Origin: Erwinia_E haradaeae_E
GTDB taxonomy: Bacteria; Pseudomonadota; Gammaproteobacteria; Enterobacterales; Enterobacteriaceae
NCBI RefSeq assembly: GCF_900699015.1
Contig: NZ_LR217737.1
Location: 558,001-622,000, forward strand
DNA: 64,000 bases
Direction of reading: 5' to 3'
The notes below the pieces were generated by a model. The model saw nothing but the letters and a program-made list of their open reading frames with translations, was not told the DNA's origin and made no database searches. A program made the translations under genes and the position numbers. Positions 32,170 to 43,369 of the stretch are shown piece by piece; the stretch's first letter is position 1; each line of letters begins with the position of its first letter.

Positions 32170-33771
32170 AAAATTCTCCTTGGTCTTATTATCTAATAGC
32201 AGATAACTTGATGGAAACAGACTGTATTAAAAACACAATCTATTTCAGGTATTTTACTACCCTTCACATTATTATAGACAGCAGGACTACAAGATAAATT
32301 AGCCTTTCCACCAACTAAAAAACTCATCTAAAACCAAAAATTTATATAAATAAATAAATTTCTTAACATCATGATTAAGAATTTTTATTGCATAAAACTT
32401 ATATGCTAATTAAGTGGATTATATAATCCTATAAATGATACGATATAAAATAATTTATAAGCTCTAAACTTTAATTGCAGTTGAATATAGATATTCATTT
32501 TTGTATAAAAGACACTAAAACTACATACTGTAATTAATCTATAGAACAGATTTCAATTGTTGAAATAAAAATATTTTCTCCATCTCTAAATTAGTCTTCT
32601 ATAATCGAGCTAGCACTATTTTAAGAAAAAAAATAACTACTTAAACACAGCCTTGATAGTTAATCATCATAGCAATCGGTTATAAAAAGAATAAGACTAT
32701 CGTAAATTTTAAAAAATAATATATTTTAAATTAATTCGTGTCAAAATTGATAGTAATATTTATGCAGATAATCAGTTGTAATCATTGCTGTCTTTCAGTG
32801 AATTAAGATAAGATCTGAACAAAAAAACACCTATTTGAATAATCAAGATAGATTCACTTAATCCAAGAAAAGTTTTTATTATTAATCTTATAAATTCTAA
32901 TCAAAGTATATTTTAATTAGATTCTCTTCTGTTCTTATATAACAACAAATATTTTCCATAAATCGTTTTCATTATGTAATCTTCTGTACCAAAACGAATT
33001 AATTTTTTATCAATGAAGTAAATTATATACTTTGAATAAACATATTGGACTTACTTATCCAAGTGTATCATAGATGTAAGAAAACTAAATAAGCGTGTAT
33101 AACGTTTCTTATACAATAGATTTTACTGATATAAAAGTTTAATAATATCAAAATATCTAATATTTGCGACTAGATTATCTTTAGGTGAAGATATAAATCT
33201 ATACTTATATGTTTCTTTTACAAGTACAATTAAAAACTCTCCTAAACTATACAGTACTATCCTCCATACTAGATGTTCTCATTTAATTCTGATAAAATGC
33301 TGTATATTTTGATCTTGTTACTCAAGCATAAATACCAGTGATTTAAGGCAAATAACTTAAAAATAATATACATAAATATTAAACTTTATTTAATTTATAT
33401 TTACAATCTTAAAATTATAAATGTTTTTGATTATGATAGATCTAAATATAAAGATCTCTTTTATCTATTGACGATCGACTAAATAATATTAATTTATCTT
33501 AAATTAACAGGTATCATTTTTATCTCAGATATAGTATCCACAATAAACATACTTATTAGCTCAACTTTATCACTACAAGATTTTATCTTGGTTATCATCA
33601 CTTCAATGAATATAAGTTGTTTGATTCAACAAAATTAGCAAGTATGTATATGCTTATTTATTGATTTATAGTTTCTATCTTTTTAATTTAATCCTATGTT
33701 AATTAGAGAACGAGATCAACTCATATTAATAAAAAATCAAAGAGGTTATGTTTGCTTTGTATAATTTGAAG
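32170..33771. other. 1.6 kb gap upstream of acnB
   Basis: No intact gene and no fossil I could identify. It should contain the acnB promoter. The far end borders the yafJ fossil. Confidence 0.4.
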
Positions 33772-34527
33772 TTAATTCAATAATACGTCGATAAATAGTT
33801 ATATTGTATTTCAGCATATAATATTCTTGAATATTTCATTGAGTGATTTCTAATCTAGAAGTACCTTAAATAATTAAGAAAATAATATATTTTATGTACA
33901 CTAAACTATAATTATATTTAATAATGATTATGTAATGATCACAATATCAAACATTAATTAATAAATTAATATATAATTATTAGAAATATTATTTATTGAT
34001 ATAGATAATATGGAAATAACAATCCAATTTTTAAACTTTGATTTTCAAATTAAATCACATTCATCACACTTGATGAACTTTTTCCTTGATAAAAGAAAAC
34101 AATAGAATACACGATAATAGATAATAAAGCAGGAAAAAATAATCTAAATATCTATATTGATCTTGAATTCATTTTTATATGTGATGCTCTGATATAATCA
34201 GAAAAACTTTCCTGTTTAATTAAGAGTAATTAAATAAACACCCATTAATATCAGACTTCTTTCCTCAGAAAGATATGAAAAACATTAAATAATTAGATAG
34301 TCAGATCATTATTAGACAGTGGGAGAGATTTTAGATATTTTCTTAATTATCAATTATCATTATTTATGATCAAAAATCACATTTCTCTCTCGAATATTGT
34401 CTTTAAACCTGTCTTATATGTGGATATTGTCCACATTATATCAATAAGATTTAGTACATTCTAGAGAAAACTATATATTGTTTGTCCATGTTGGAACACC
34501 ATATTCAAATCAACTCTAATAAAACAT
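33772..34527 (-). pseudogene. yafJ: yafJ fossil (class II glutamine amidotransferase)
   Basis: E. coli has yafJ downstream of gmhA on the same strand. An ATG at 34527 is followed, with two stops between, by GVPT thirteen residues in, exactly as YafJ has NVPT at 10-13; then NI, stop, FSL lies where DICFSF is expected. At the far end NEIFKNII and LF followed by a stop codon at 33772 correspond to NETWQKIM and the last residues of YafJ. The span of 756 bases compares with 768 in E. coli. Start, end and internal spacing all fit. Confidence 0.6.
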
Positions 34528-34691
34528 ATATTTATATTTCCCGAACTACCTTAAAATAATATTGGTTTTAACCGATCATTGAATATTTTAAAATTTTATA
34601 GACCTCTCTCAGCAATTATGCCGTGATGCTTTATTATTAAAATATATCAGTATTGCGTTAATACTCGAGAAAGAAAATATAGTTAATTATT

Positions 34692-34711
34692 AATCTAGTA
34701 TATACTAGATT
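34692..34711. terminator. 20-base perfect palindrome after gmhA
   Basis: AATCTAGTATATACTAGATT lies 36 bases beyond the gmhA stop. It can form a 10-bp stem but has no T run. A terminator role for gmhA is possible but weakly supported. Confidence 0.3.
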
Positions 34712-34747
34712 GTATTTTATCAATACTGATATATAAAATAATTATGC

Positions 34748-35326
34748 TTATCTTTTCATCTCTTGTTCAATTAATAAGATTAAAATATGAATAATTTTGA
34801 TGTGCACTTCCTGAATTCGATCAGCATAGCCAGCATGTGAAACACAAATTACTAAATCCGCAATACTTTTTATTACAGTATTATTTTTTCCTGTAAGAAT
34901 GATTGATTTCATTTTTTGATGATATGCTGCTTTTACTGCTTCAATCATGTTAACTGAAGACCCAGAAGTAGACAATCCAAATAACACATCTCCTGGTTTA
35001 CCTACGGCTTCAATATAACGTGAAAAAACATAATCATATCCAAAATCATTACTAACGCAAGAAAAATGACCGATATCAGAAATAGCAATTGCAGGATATC
35101 CTCGACGATTCTCTCTATAACGACCAGTAAGCTCTTCTGCAAAATGCATTGCGTCACAATGCGATCCACCATTACCACAAGAAAGAACTTTTCCTCCTAA
35201 TTTAAAGGAATTGGCTAATAACACTCCTGCACTCTGAATTAATTCAATATTTTCTTTCTTTTTTAGAAAAAAAGTTAACGTATCTGCTGCTTGATTAAGT
35301 TCAGAAAGGATAAGATCCTGATACAT
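34748..35326 (-). CDS. gmhA: Phosphoheptose isomerase
   Basis: GmhA converts sedoheptulose-7-phosphate to D-glycero-D-manno-heptose-7-phosphate, the first step to the heptose of the LPS inner core. It has 192 residues, as in E. coli. The SIS domain shows GNGGSHCDAMHFAEEL, with H61 and E65 of the active site, the phosphate-binding LSTSGSSVN, and H180 near the C terminus. Its retention suggests that a heptose-bearing LPS core is still made although the lpxM relic indicates simpler lipid A. Confidence 0.97.
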   Translation of the reverse strand: MYQDLILSELNQAADTLTFFLKKKENIELIQSAGVLLANSFKLGGKVLSCGNGGSHCDAMHFAEELTGRYRENRRGYPAIAISDIGHFSCVSNDFGYDYVFSRYIEAVGKPGDVLFGLSTSGSSVNMIEAVKAAYHQKMKSIILTGKNNTVIKSIADLVICVSHAGYADRIQEVHIKIIHILILLIEQEMKR

Positions 35327-35710
35327 AAAAAAATCCTTGTAAGCGAGAAGCTTATCATAGTTGAACTAGTAAGAATAAAAAAGTGATACGCTAATTATCA
35401 TAAATACCAATATTTATTTGTCTTCTGTTAAGAAGAACTTAAAGCATTAGGTTCAAATATAATAAGAAAAATGATAGTTCTCTACAAGATATTTAACATA
35501 TATCCGAATATATGTTAACATATTAATATTGCAATTAAGTACATACAATGTTCAATCCATAGTTCTCACAAAAATATGGAATCGAATCATTGATATGACT
35601 ACCAATGATTCGATTCTAAATATATATACATCGAAATATTATTTTATACACTATAATCTGATTCTTTTATAAGAGAAAAAGTCAGTTATACAAAATATCA
35701 CAGGTTAGCG
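35327..35710. promoter_or_regulatory. Divergent promoter region of gmhA and accD
   Basis: This 384-base spacer separates divergent gmhA and accD and must carry both promoters. TATAAT at 35652-35657, about 50 bases before accD, is a candidate -10 without a clear -35. A striking 14-bp hairpin (35579-35616) lies about 95 bases before the accD start. No gene is visible. Confidence 0.45.
35579..35616. promoter_or_regulatory. 14-bp perfect hairpin upstream of accD
   Basis: GAATCGAATCATTG pairs perfectly with CAATGATTCGATTC across a 10-base loop. A perfect 14-bp stem with five G-C pairs is well above what this AT-rich spacer should give by chance. It may be an operator or leader structure for accD or gmhA, or a terminator remnant, though no T run follows. 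The structure is read directly. Confidence 0.5.
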
Positions 35711-36607
35711 ATGAGTTGGATTGAACGTATTTTTAATAAAAGGAGAATCACCCCATCACGAAAAGCATGCATCCCCGAAGGACTATGGACAAAATGTGAT
35801 AGCTGCGGACAAGTCCTTTATCGCGCCGAACTCAAACGTAATCTCGAAGTATGTCCAAAATGTGATCATCATATGCGTATGCATGGTCGTGATCGTCTTT
35901 GCAGTTTTTTAGACTCTGGTTCACTTCTTGAGCTTGGTAGTGAAATGGAACCTAGAGATGTACTAAAGTTTCGAGATTCTAAAAAATACAAAGATCGTTT
36001 AATTACTGCTCAAAAAGAGACTAAGGAAAAAGATGCGCTGATAGTAATGAAGGGAACTTTATGTGGTATACCAGTTGTTTCAGCAGCTTTTGAATTTTTC
36101 TTTATGGGCGGCTCAATGGGCTCAGTAGTTGGAGGACGCTTTGTGTGTGCGGTAGAGCAATCTATTAAAGATCATTGTCCTATGATCTGTTTTTCAGCTT
36201 CAGGAGGAGCGCGAATGCAAGAATCACTCATATCACTCATGCAGATGGCGAAAACAAGTGCTGCACTAGCCAAAATGCAAAAACAAGGCTTACCGTATAT
36301 CTCAGTACTGACTGATCCCACAATGGGAGGAGTATCTGCTAGTGTTGCGATGCTTGGCGATCTCAATATTGCAGAACCAAATGCACTAATTGGTTTTGCT
36401 GGACCACGAGTTATTGAGCAAACAGTGCGTGAAAAACTACCAGCTGGCTTTCAACGTAGTGAATTTCTTATTGAAAAGGGGGCAATTGATATGATCTTGC
36501 GACGCCCAGTAATGCGATGTAAAATTGCTAGTATTTTATCTAAAATGATGAACCTTCCTTCACCAAAGGAAGTTGTTGATATATCGTTACTGAAAGATAG
36601 AGACTAA
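35711..36607 (+). CDS. accD: Acetyl-CoA carboxylase carboxyltransferase subunit beta
   Basis: AccD with AccA transfers carboxyl from biotin to acetyl-CoA. It has 298 residues (E. coli 304). The N-terminal zinc ribbon has C29, C32, C48 and C51 (CDSCG ... CPKC). The crotonase-fold CT domain shows SASGGARMQES and the GGVSASVAMLGD segment. Order accD-folC with a 60-base gap is as in E. coli, though truA-dedA upstream and dedD-cvpA-purF downstream are absent. AccA is not in the window. All expected motifs are intact. Confidence 0.98.
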   Translation: MSWIERIFNKRRITPSRKACIPEGLWTKCDSCGQVLYRAELKRNLEVCPKCDHHMRMHGRDRLCSFLDSGSLLELGSEMEPRDVLKFRDSKKYKDRLITAQKETKEKDALIVMKGTLCGIPVVSAAFEFFFMGGSMGSVVGGRFVCAVEQSIKDHCPMICFSASGGARMQESLISLMQMAKTSAALAKMQKQGLPYISVLTDPTMGGVSASVAMLGDLNIAEPNALIGFAGPRVIEQTVREKLPAGFQRSEFLIEKGAIDMILRRPVMRCKIASILSKMMNLPSPKEVVDISLLKDRD

Positions 36608-36667
36608 CAGACTAGATTACTAAAAATAAAAATATACAACCTACGCAAACATATATCTGTACTTCAC

Positions 36668-37933
36668 GTGCTCAAAAAAATGAATAACCTTCCTCAGAAT
36701 ACATCATCTATAGCATCTTGGTTGCATTATCTAAAACATCTCCATAGTCAATCCATTGACCTCGGATTGACTCGTGTCAGACATGTCGGGGCAGCACTAA
36801 ACCTATTAAGTCCCTCTTCGTTTGTTTTTACTGTTGCTGGAACTAATGGTAAAGGTACAACTTGCCGAGCGCTAGAAACGATGTTATTGGCTGGAGGTTA
36901 TAAAGTTGGAGTGTATAATTCCCCACATCTTGTACACTATACTGAACGCGTTCGTATTCAGGGAAAAGAGCTAACGGATATTGAGCATACATCAGCATTT
37001 TCAGAAGTTGAATCAGCACGCTCTAACATCCCTCTTACTTATTTTGAGTTTGGTACATTATCAGCATTATGGTTATTTAAACAAGCATGTCTAGATGTCT
37101 TAATCCTAGAAGTTGGTTTAGGAGGTCGGCTGGATGCTACTAATATTATAGATACAGATGTAGCAGTAGTGACTAATATTGCTCTTGATCATACAATGCT
37201 TCTTGGAACAGACCGTGAAAAAATTGGATACGAGAAGGCTGGGATATTTCGAAAGGGAAAACTAGCAGTAATTGGAGAGCCTTATTTACCACAGTCTGTT
37301 AAAGATACAGCAATAGAAAAAGGTGCTATACTACATCAGTATGACTCTACTTGGTCATATAGGACAACTACTAATAGTTGGGTTTTTTATGATTTAAATG
37401 GAAGTATTGAACATTTATCATTACCAGAAATACCGATAAGAAATGCTGCTACTGCGCTTGCTGCATTACGCAGTTCTCCTTTCCATATTGATAAAAACAA
37501 TATACAGCACTCTCTTAACCAAGCCACTCTACCTGGTCGATTTCAGATCGTATCTGAAGCACCTCGAGTCATTCTTGATGTAGCACATAACCCTCATGCA
37601 GCACAATATCTCTCACAAAGACTTATAAAAATTCAACAAAATTCAGAGATACATGCTGTGGTCGGTATGCGTAATGATAAAGATATCGCCGGTACACTAT
37701 CCTATCTTATTCATAATGTAGATTATTGGTACTGCGCTTCATTAGAAGAACCATATGGTAGTACTGCTAAAAAACTTGCATCTTATCTGGATCAAGCAAA
37801 ACCCTTTCCATCAGTAGAATTAGCCTGGCTTGATGCACTCAAAAATGCAAAACAAAAAGATATCATTTTAGTTTTTGGATCCTTTCATACCGTTGGTCAA
37901 GTTATTAAAAAAATTAATCAATATAAGATATAG
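36668..37933 (+). CDS. folC: Bifunctional folylpolyglutamate / dihydrofolate synthase
   Basis: FolC adds glutamate to dihydropteroate and to tetrahydrofolates. It has 421 residues from a GTG at 36668 (E. coli 422). An ATG at 36680 is an equally reasonable start, giving 417 residues, and neither has a clear ribosome site. The ATP-binding P-loop is VAGTNGKGTT, followed by YNSPHLVHYTERVR and the Mur-ligase C-terminal LDVAHNPHAA. Most of the sequence follows E. coli FolC closely. Probably co-transcribed with accD. Confidence 0.96.
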   Translation: MLKKMNNLPQNTSSIASWLHYLKHLHSQSIDLGLTRVRHVGAALNLLSPSSFVFTVAGTNGKGTTCRALETMLLAGGYKVGVYNSPHLVHYTERVRIQGKELTDIEHTSAFSEVESARSNIPLTYFEFGTLSALWLFKQACLDVLILEVGLGGRLDATNIIDTDVAVVTNIALDHTMLLGTDREKIGYEKAGIFRKGKLAVIGEPYLPQSVKDTAIEKGAILHQYDSTWSYRTTTNSWVFYDLNGSIEHLSLPEIPIRNAATALAALRSSPFHIDKNNIQHSLNQATLPGRFQIVSEAPRVILDVAHNPHAAQYLSQRLIKIQQNSEIHAVVGMRNDKDIAGTLSYLIHNVDYWYCASLEEPYGSTAKKLASYLDQAKPFPSVELAWLDALKNAKQKDIILVFGSFHTVGQVIKKINQYKI

Positions 37934-38716
37934 TAATAGAAAAATATTTATAAAAATAATCTATCTGATATGATAAAATCATGAATATTAAAAATAATAA
38001 TTACATTAAACAAGTCGTAAATTTTCTAAAAAATAATAAAAAATATCATTAAAACCTTTTTGGATCAAGAAATAAAATTTCAAATAAAAGTAAAAACTTT
38101 ATTCTCCAAAAGCTATCAATACTAACTCTAACTCTTTAAGTTTGGAAAAAGTAAAAAATTAATTAATTTAATTATACCTTATAAAGTCAGCTAATAGTTT
38201 TAATACACAGTACGTACTAAATAATATTATATTTTATATAAAACTTATATTTTAGTGAGAAATAATTCATTTAATGACAATTATTCTCTTGCTTAGTCAA
38301 TAGAAGTTATTATCTTTTTTAGATAAAAATATAGTCGAGAGAAGAAAACTCATAAAAACAGTCGTCTGCTTGATAAAGAATAAAATAACTCTAAATAATT
38401 ACTACAACGATGGTCAATAAGGTTTTATACGCTTAGATCTAAGTCTACTATAAAATAGTATTATATGATTCATTATGATATTTTAAATTAATTTTCTAAA
38501 TTTAATGAGATGACTCATCGATCTAAATAGCAATAATAAATCGAATCAATAGATATAATTTCGTATAAGCTATATAAATAATTAGATGAATAATATAATT
38601 CATATATTTTACTTTAATACCTCAATGAAATATTTTATTTTTTAAAAAAAATACGAATTGTTTATAAGATGTGCGAAATACTAATATTATTCAGTACTAA
38701 AAAGAGGATTAGCTTC
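37934..38716. other. 780-base gap between folC and adk
   Basis: No gene recognised. The E. coli neighbours dedD (after folC) and htpG (before adk) were looked for on the plus strand without a convincing match. It should contain the adk promoter. Confidence 0.4.
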
Positions 38717-39361
38717 ATGCGTATTATCTTACTTGGAGCCCCGGGTACTGGAAAGGGGACTCAATCTCAGTTAATTGTAAAAAAATATCACATTCCTCAG
38801 ATCTCGACAGGAGAAATGTTACGTCAAGCCATTAGAGTAAATTCAAAGCTAGGTCAACAAGCAAAAAAATTGCTAAGTGTGGGCAAACTTGTTACTGATG
38901 AACTAGTAATTCAATTGGTAAACAATCGTCTTCAAGAAGAAGATTGTGCAAAAGGATTCTTATTAGACGGGTTCCCTCGAACAATAGCGCAAGCTCTTGC
39001 CATAAAAGAAATAGGTATCAAAATTGATAAAGTATTAGAGTTTAATTTACCAGATCAATTAATTATTAATAGACTGAATGGACGCCGCATACATGAAACT
39101 TCGGGTCGAATATATCATGTTACGTCCTATCCACCTAAAATAGCTGAAAAAGATGATATTACTGGAGAACCACTAATTATACGTGAGGATGATAGAATAG
39201 AAGCCATCCATCACCGTCTGACGGAATATCATTATCTTACTAAACCACTCATTCATTTCTATCGTCAAGAAGAGTGCTTGGGTAATATAACATACCATGC
39301 GATTGACAGTTCTCGTTCAGTTACTGAAATCAGCAAGGATCTAATCAGCTTTCTCGAATAA
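38717..39361 (+). CDS. adk: Adenylate kinase
   Basis: Adk interconverts AMP, ADP and ATP. I chose the ATG at 38717, which gives 214 residues, the E. coli length, beginning MRIILLGAPG, with an AGAGGA about 9 bases upstream; an upstream in-frame ATG at 38669 adds 16 unrelated residues. The P-loop is GAPGTGKGT at 7-15 (E. coli GAPGAGKGT), with QISTGEMLR and the DGFPRT AMP-site motif. The LID domain is the long, non-zinc form. Secure. Confidence 0.98.
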   Translation: MRIILLGAPGTGKGTQSQLIVKKYHIPQISTGEMLRQAIRVNSKLGQQAKKLLSVGKLVTDELVIQLVNNRLQEEDCAKGFLLDGFPRTIAQALAIKEIGIKIDKVLEFNLPDQLIINRLNGRRIHETSGRIYHVTSYPPKIAEKDDITGEPLIIREDDRIEAIHHRLTEYHYLTKPLIHFYRQEECLGNITYHAIDSSRSVTEISKDLISFLE

Positions 39362-40199
39362 TTCGATATTATCAAATTTCATTGACTCGTGAATTATCAG
39401 TAAAATAATCAATAATTTTTATTAATTTACAATCTATCTTTTCTATGTATAAAGAAATTTAAAAATTTAATTATTATTATATAAGTAAAATTAATAATAC
39501 GATTAAATCCTCTTTCTTTTTATCCAAATTTGGAATAACTATAACAGCTATTAGTAATAAATCTATAGATAGTAAATCAAATATCACGCTTTTCTGTAAT
39601 AAATAGAAATAATGTAAACTATCTCCAATAATTCAATGTATCCTATAATAATATTATTATTAGGTTATCTTATTAAGATAACAAGAAAAACTACAGTATC
39701 ATATAGTAAATATCATCACTATTTTAGATATATAGATAGAATCCATGCTAATATGTTCTAAGAAATAGTGTTATTTAATTATATTAAGATCACACTATAT
39801 TAAGTGATTCTATTCAATCTTATGTCTACTAGAGTATTAAATAAAAAAAATTGATTTAATAATTGTATGTTGAATATAATTATTCAATATAACACAATTT
39901 TTTTATAACATGAAACTATCTAATTCTCTATGAGAATCTTGTAATATTTTAGGATTAAGTGTTTTCTCTAATTTATTTTATTGTTACATATATGCGAACT
40001 ACGTGTCAGCTTATGTTTTCTCATCTTATGTCTACTACAATAGCAAGAAACCGCATTCGATTTGGAGAGATAAAACGATATTTTATAGAAACTGAATATT
40101 ACTAGTAGAAATATCCATACGAACGACAACTCATGTGCATCAGATCTGATTTGTATTTTACACTATAACTAATAAGACGAATTTTATAACTGAATTTTA
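39362..40199. other. 840-base gap between adk and coaA
   Basis: No intact gene. In E. coli hemH follows adk; only a vague resemblance (FLSKFGI against LLANLG near 39515) was seen, not enough to call. A hairpin GTTATCTT-ATT-AAGATAAC (39664-39682) may be the adk terminator. A 30-codon frame at 40013-40105 (starting MFSHLMSTTI) has fairly normal composition but matches nothing I know. Just before coaA a TGA lies in frame where the missing CoaA N terminus would be. Confidence 0.4.
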
Positions 40200-41087
40200 A
40201 TGAAACTCTCAGAAGAAACAATTACTCAATTAAAAAAAATTAATCAAGATATCTCAATTCCAGAGGTGATAGAAGTATATCTTCCTCTATCTCGTTTAAT
40301 TAGTTTTTATATTAGTTTGCAGAGACAATCTCAAAATGTAAGCGAAGATAATTTTGATATCCATAAGCAGACAATTCCTTATGTCATTAGCATTACAGGT
40401 AGTGTTGCATCTGGAAAAAGTACCATGGCCCGTATATTTCAAATATTACTAAATGGTTATCTAAAATATAAATACGTTGAATTAATCAGCACTGATGGAT
40501 TTCTATATCCTAATTCTGTACTTAACGACCGAGGTTTAATAACGAAAAAAGGATTTCCTCTATCTTACGATGTCTATCGTTTAGTTCAATTCGTCTTAGA
40601 TCTAAAATCAGACTTTTCTCCAATCATAGCACCATTATATTCTCATCTCATTTCTGATGTAATTCCTAGCAAGAAACAAATAGTTCAAAAACCTGATATT
40701 TTAATCCTGGAAGGACTAAATGTCTTACAAAGAGGAATGAATAATGAACATATTTCTCATATGGTTTCTGTATCAGATTTTATAGATTTTTCTATCTATA
40801 TTGATGCGTCACATGATCTACTTCAATCATGGTATATTAGCCGCTTTCTTAGATTACGGCAACGTTCTTTTACCAATCAACAATCTTATTTTTACTATTA
40901 TTCGCAATTATCTACTCTAGAGTCTATGGAAATTGCCCGAAAAATATGGTATACGGTCAATTATCGTAATTTAATAGATAATATTCTTCCTACACGCAAG
41001 TACGCTACTTTAGTGATAACTAAAAGCGTAAACCATTTTGTTCAATCATTTCAAATGAAAAGGAATGAACTAAACAATAAAAATTAA
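40200..41087 (+). CDS. coaA: Pantothenate kinase, N-terminally shortened
   Basis: CoaA phosphorylates pantothenate, the regulated first step to coenzyme A. The protein has 295 residues against 316 in E. coli. The first ~28 residues are missing: its start MKLSEETI aligns with E. coli MTLSEDEI, and an in-frame TGA lies three codons upstream. The catalytic core is complete: P-loop GSVASGKST, LISTDGFLYPN and ILEGLNVLQ. The missing part is a peripheral N-terminal segment, so activity is likely. The normally convergent birA is absent. Confidence 0.96.
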   Translation: MKLSEETITQLKKINQDISIPEVIEVYLPLSRLISFYISLQRQSQNVSEDNFDIHKQTIPYVISITGSVASGKSTMARIFQILLNGYLKYKYVELISTDGFLYPNSVLNDRGLITKKGFPLSYDVYRLVQFVLDLKSDFSPIIAPLYSHLISDVIPSKKQIVQKPDILILEGLNVLQRGMNNEHISHMVSVSDFIDFSIYIDASHDLLQSWYISRFLRLRQRSFTNQQSYFYYYSQLSTLESMEIARKIWYTVNYRNLIDNILPTRKYATLVITKSVNHFVQSFQMKRNELNNKN

Positions 41088-43369
41088 TTCTTAAAGAGCA
41101 TAGACTAGACATAAGAAAACTTGTTCTGTTTAAAACAAAATATCACATTTAAATATTTCAATTTTTACTAAAAATAATAGTCAATATAAGCTTGATATAT
41201 ATCAATCTATATTGATATCATATAGACTTAAGGCGTCTTAAGATGATTAGCTAATAACTAACTATAAAATATATACATCTTTATATAATAAAATATAAAT
41301 CATTATTTTTATTTAAAATATAATATTCATCTAAATAAATAGATGATCAACTTATCTATAGTTAATAGATCTATAGAAAATATCACTGTAAAATCTTTAT
41401 ATTTTTTAAAAATTGGATGTCTTTAGTACACATTCTCTATCATATTTCCGATCAAGTTATAAAAATAAATTATATTAAATTTATATAAATATGTATTTTT
41501 ACTCTTTAATAAAATTGAAATAGAAAGATTATTACTACCTAATAGCAGTATGCATATGAAAGATGCTAAATAAATTTTTATATAAAAACTTAAAATATAG
41601 TTTTTATTTTTAATAAAAAACTATATTTCCTTATCTATCTCTTCATATATAAGACATAATAATTTATTTGAATTGAATTCTGAGTACATCTAGATTTAAA
41701 AGGTTATTTAACCATAATATATAAAAATTTCATTGAATTCCAATAGGGAATTTTATTACTAACGATTATAGAAATAAAACTTTTTGGTTAGCTATATACA
41801 TTAATATATAAAATAAAAATTATATAGTAAAAGTCTATAAGATCATATTAACCTTTTTATAAACCAGACTATTTAATACCTACTTAAATAATGGTGATAA
41901 TAACAGTATGTTATTATCATATCTATTAGATAGGTATTATGCATGTATAATACTGGTCTAGCATTATCAGCTAAAATGATCTAATCATTCGACCTCTAAT
42001 AATAGAGGTTTATTGAATTACTCAATTAAATTAAAATTATTGAATAAGATCTAGATGTATAATTAATGATATCAATTTCGTATTAGAAAAATAAAGACAT
42101 CTAATTTGAATTTTCTATTCAATAGTATCACTCACATATTGTAGTATATCTTTATAATTTATTTATGAAATCTAAAACTTATATTTTAAATATATCAAAA
42201 TATTAAACAACAAGTTACTGTTATGCGATAACATCTAATCATTCTAATATAGATTGTCTTCTCTTGTAAAAATTATTTTTATTGATTAACTCTCTAATTA
42301 TTCACTAACTCGCTATCATTTCTCTTATTTAATTCTATTCTACGTAATACATATTAAAAAGTGTAATAAAAATATTAGAAGATTCATAACTTATCAAGTC
42401 ATCAAAAGTATGAACTAAAATTAATTATATCTATTCTTTTAAGTTAAATACTATATTAAGATCTACTGTATTGTATACTCTATAATTTTAGATTATTTAA
42501 ATTTTTTTATTCTAAAACCTTAGATATACAAATAAGAAATAATTATAAGGAGGAATGAAGCAATATAAAATCTTCATCATGTATGATGCAATCATATGAC
42601 AAAAATATAAGAATCAGTATCGTTGTTTAAGGACACAATTGCATCCATATATATTTGATATAGTACCATCTTCTTGGCCCTAATTACATCCCTTAAAATT
42701 CAATATATCTTAAATCCTATTTAAATTAGAATTAAATAATAAGTGAATATCATGTCAATACATAACCACTAAAATCTTATTGTAATTTATAAAAATAGGA
42801 TAAATTAATGAAAATATCTTGTAATGAATACTCAATACTCATGAATATCTTAATGTATCTCTTTAAATTTCTGGAAACTATGCCAGTGTATTTTGTAATA
42901 GTAATGTTAGATTTAAAATCTATTACATATCATTTTTAATGATGTAATTCATTATTTATCTAATAAAATGTAGTATAGTTTTGATTCATAAATTCAAATT
43001 ATATATCAAATAATAAAAGATATACAATAAAACATAATAAAGAACCTATGATGTCAATGATTATGATTAAAAATAATAATTTATAAATAGATAGGTTTTA
43101 AGAATTAATCGGTGTATGTGATGTATCAGTATTCTGTAAGTTAGCTTAACATTACCCACTAATTTAATATACGTAAGATTAACTCAAATATATTTAATAA
43201 TCCTTACTTTCATTTGTAATAACAATTTACTTATTTTACCGTATATATCTAACAAACAATTATTATAGCAAATTATTATAATAACAAAAACATATTTTTT
43301 TAGCATAATTTAATTATAATAATACAGTCATATCTTCTTATATATTAAGTAAAAGATTAAGAGAATAAC
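41088..43369. other. 2.3 kb gap between coaA and the rlmK half-gene
   Basis: No gene seen. A hairpin ATATCAAT-CTAT-ATTGATAT (41199-41218) could end the coaA transcript. The last ~1.1 kb should be where the RlmL half of rlmKL stood. I could not recognise its THUMP domain, its methyltransferase motif or its NPPYG motif, so that half is deleted or decayed beyond reading. Confidence 0.4.

Noticed and set aside
39500..39600. FLSKFGI resembling the start of HemH after adk
   Set aside because: Only two or three identities and no further HemH match downstream.
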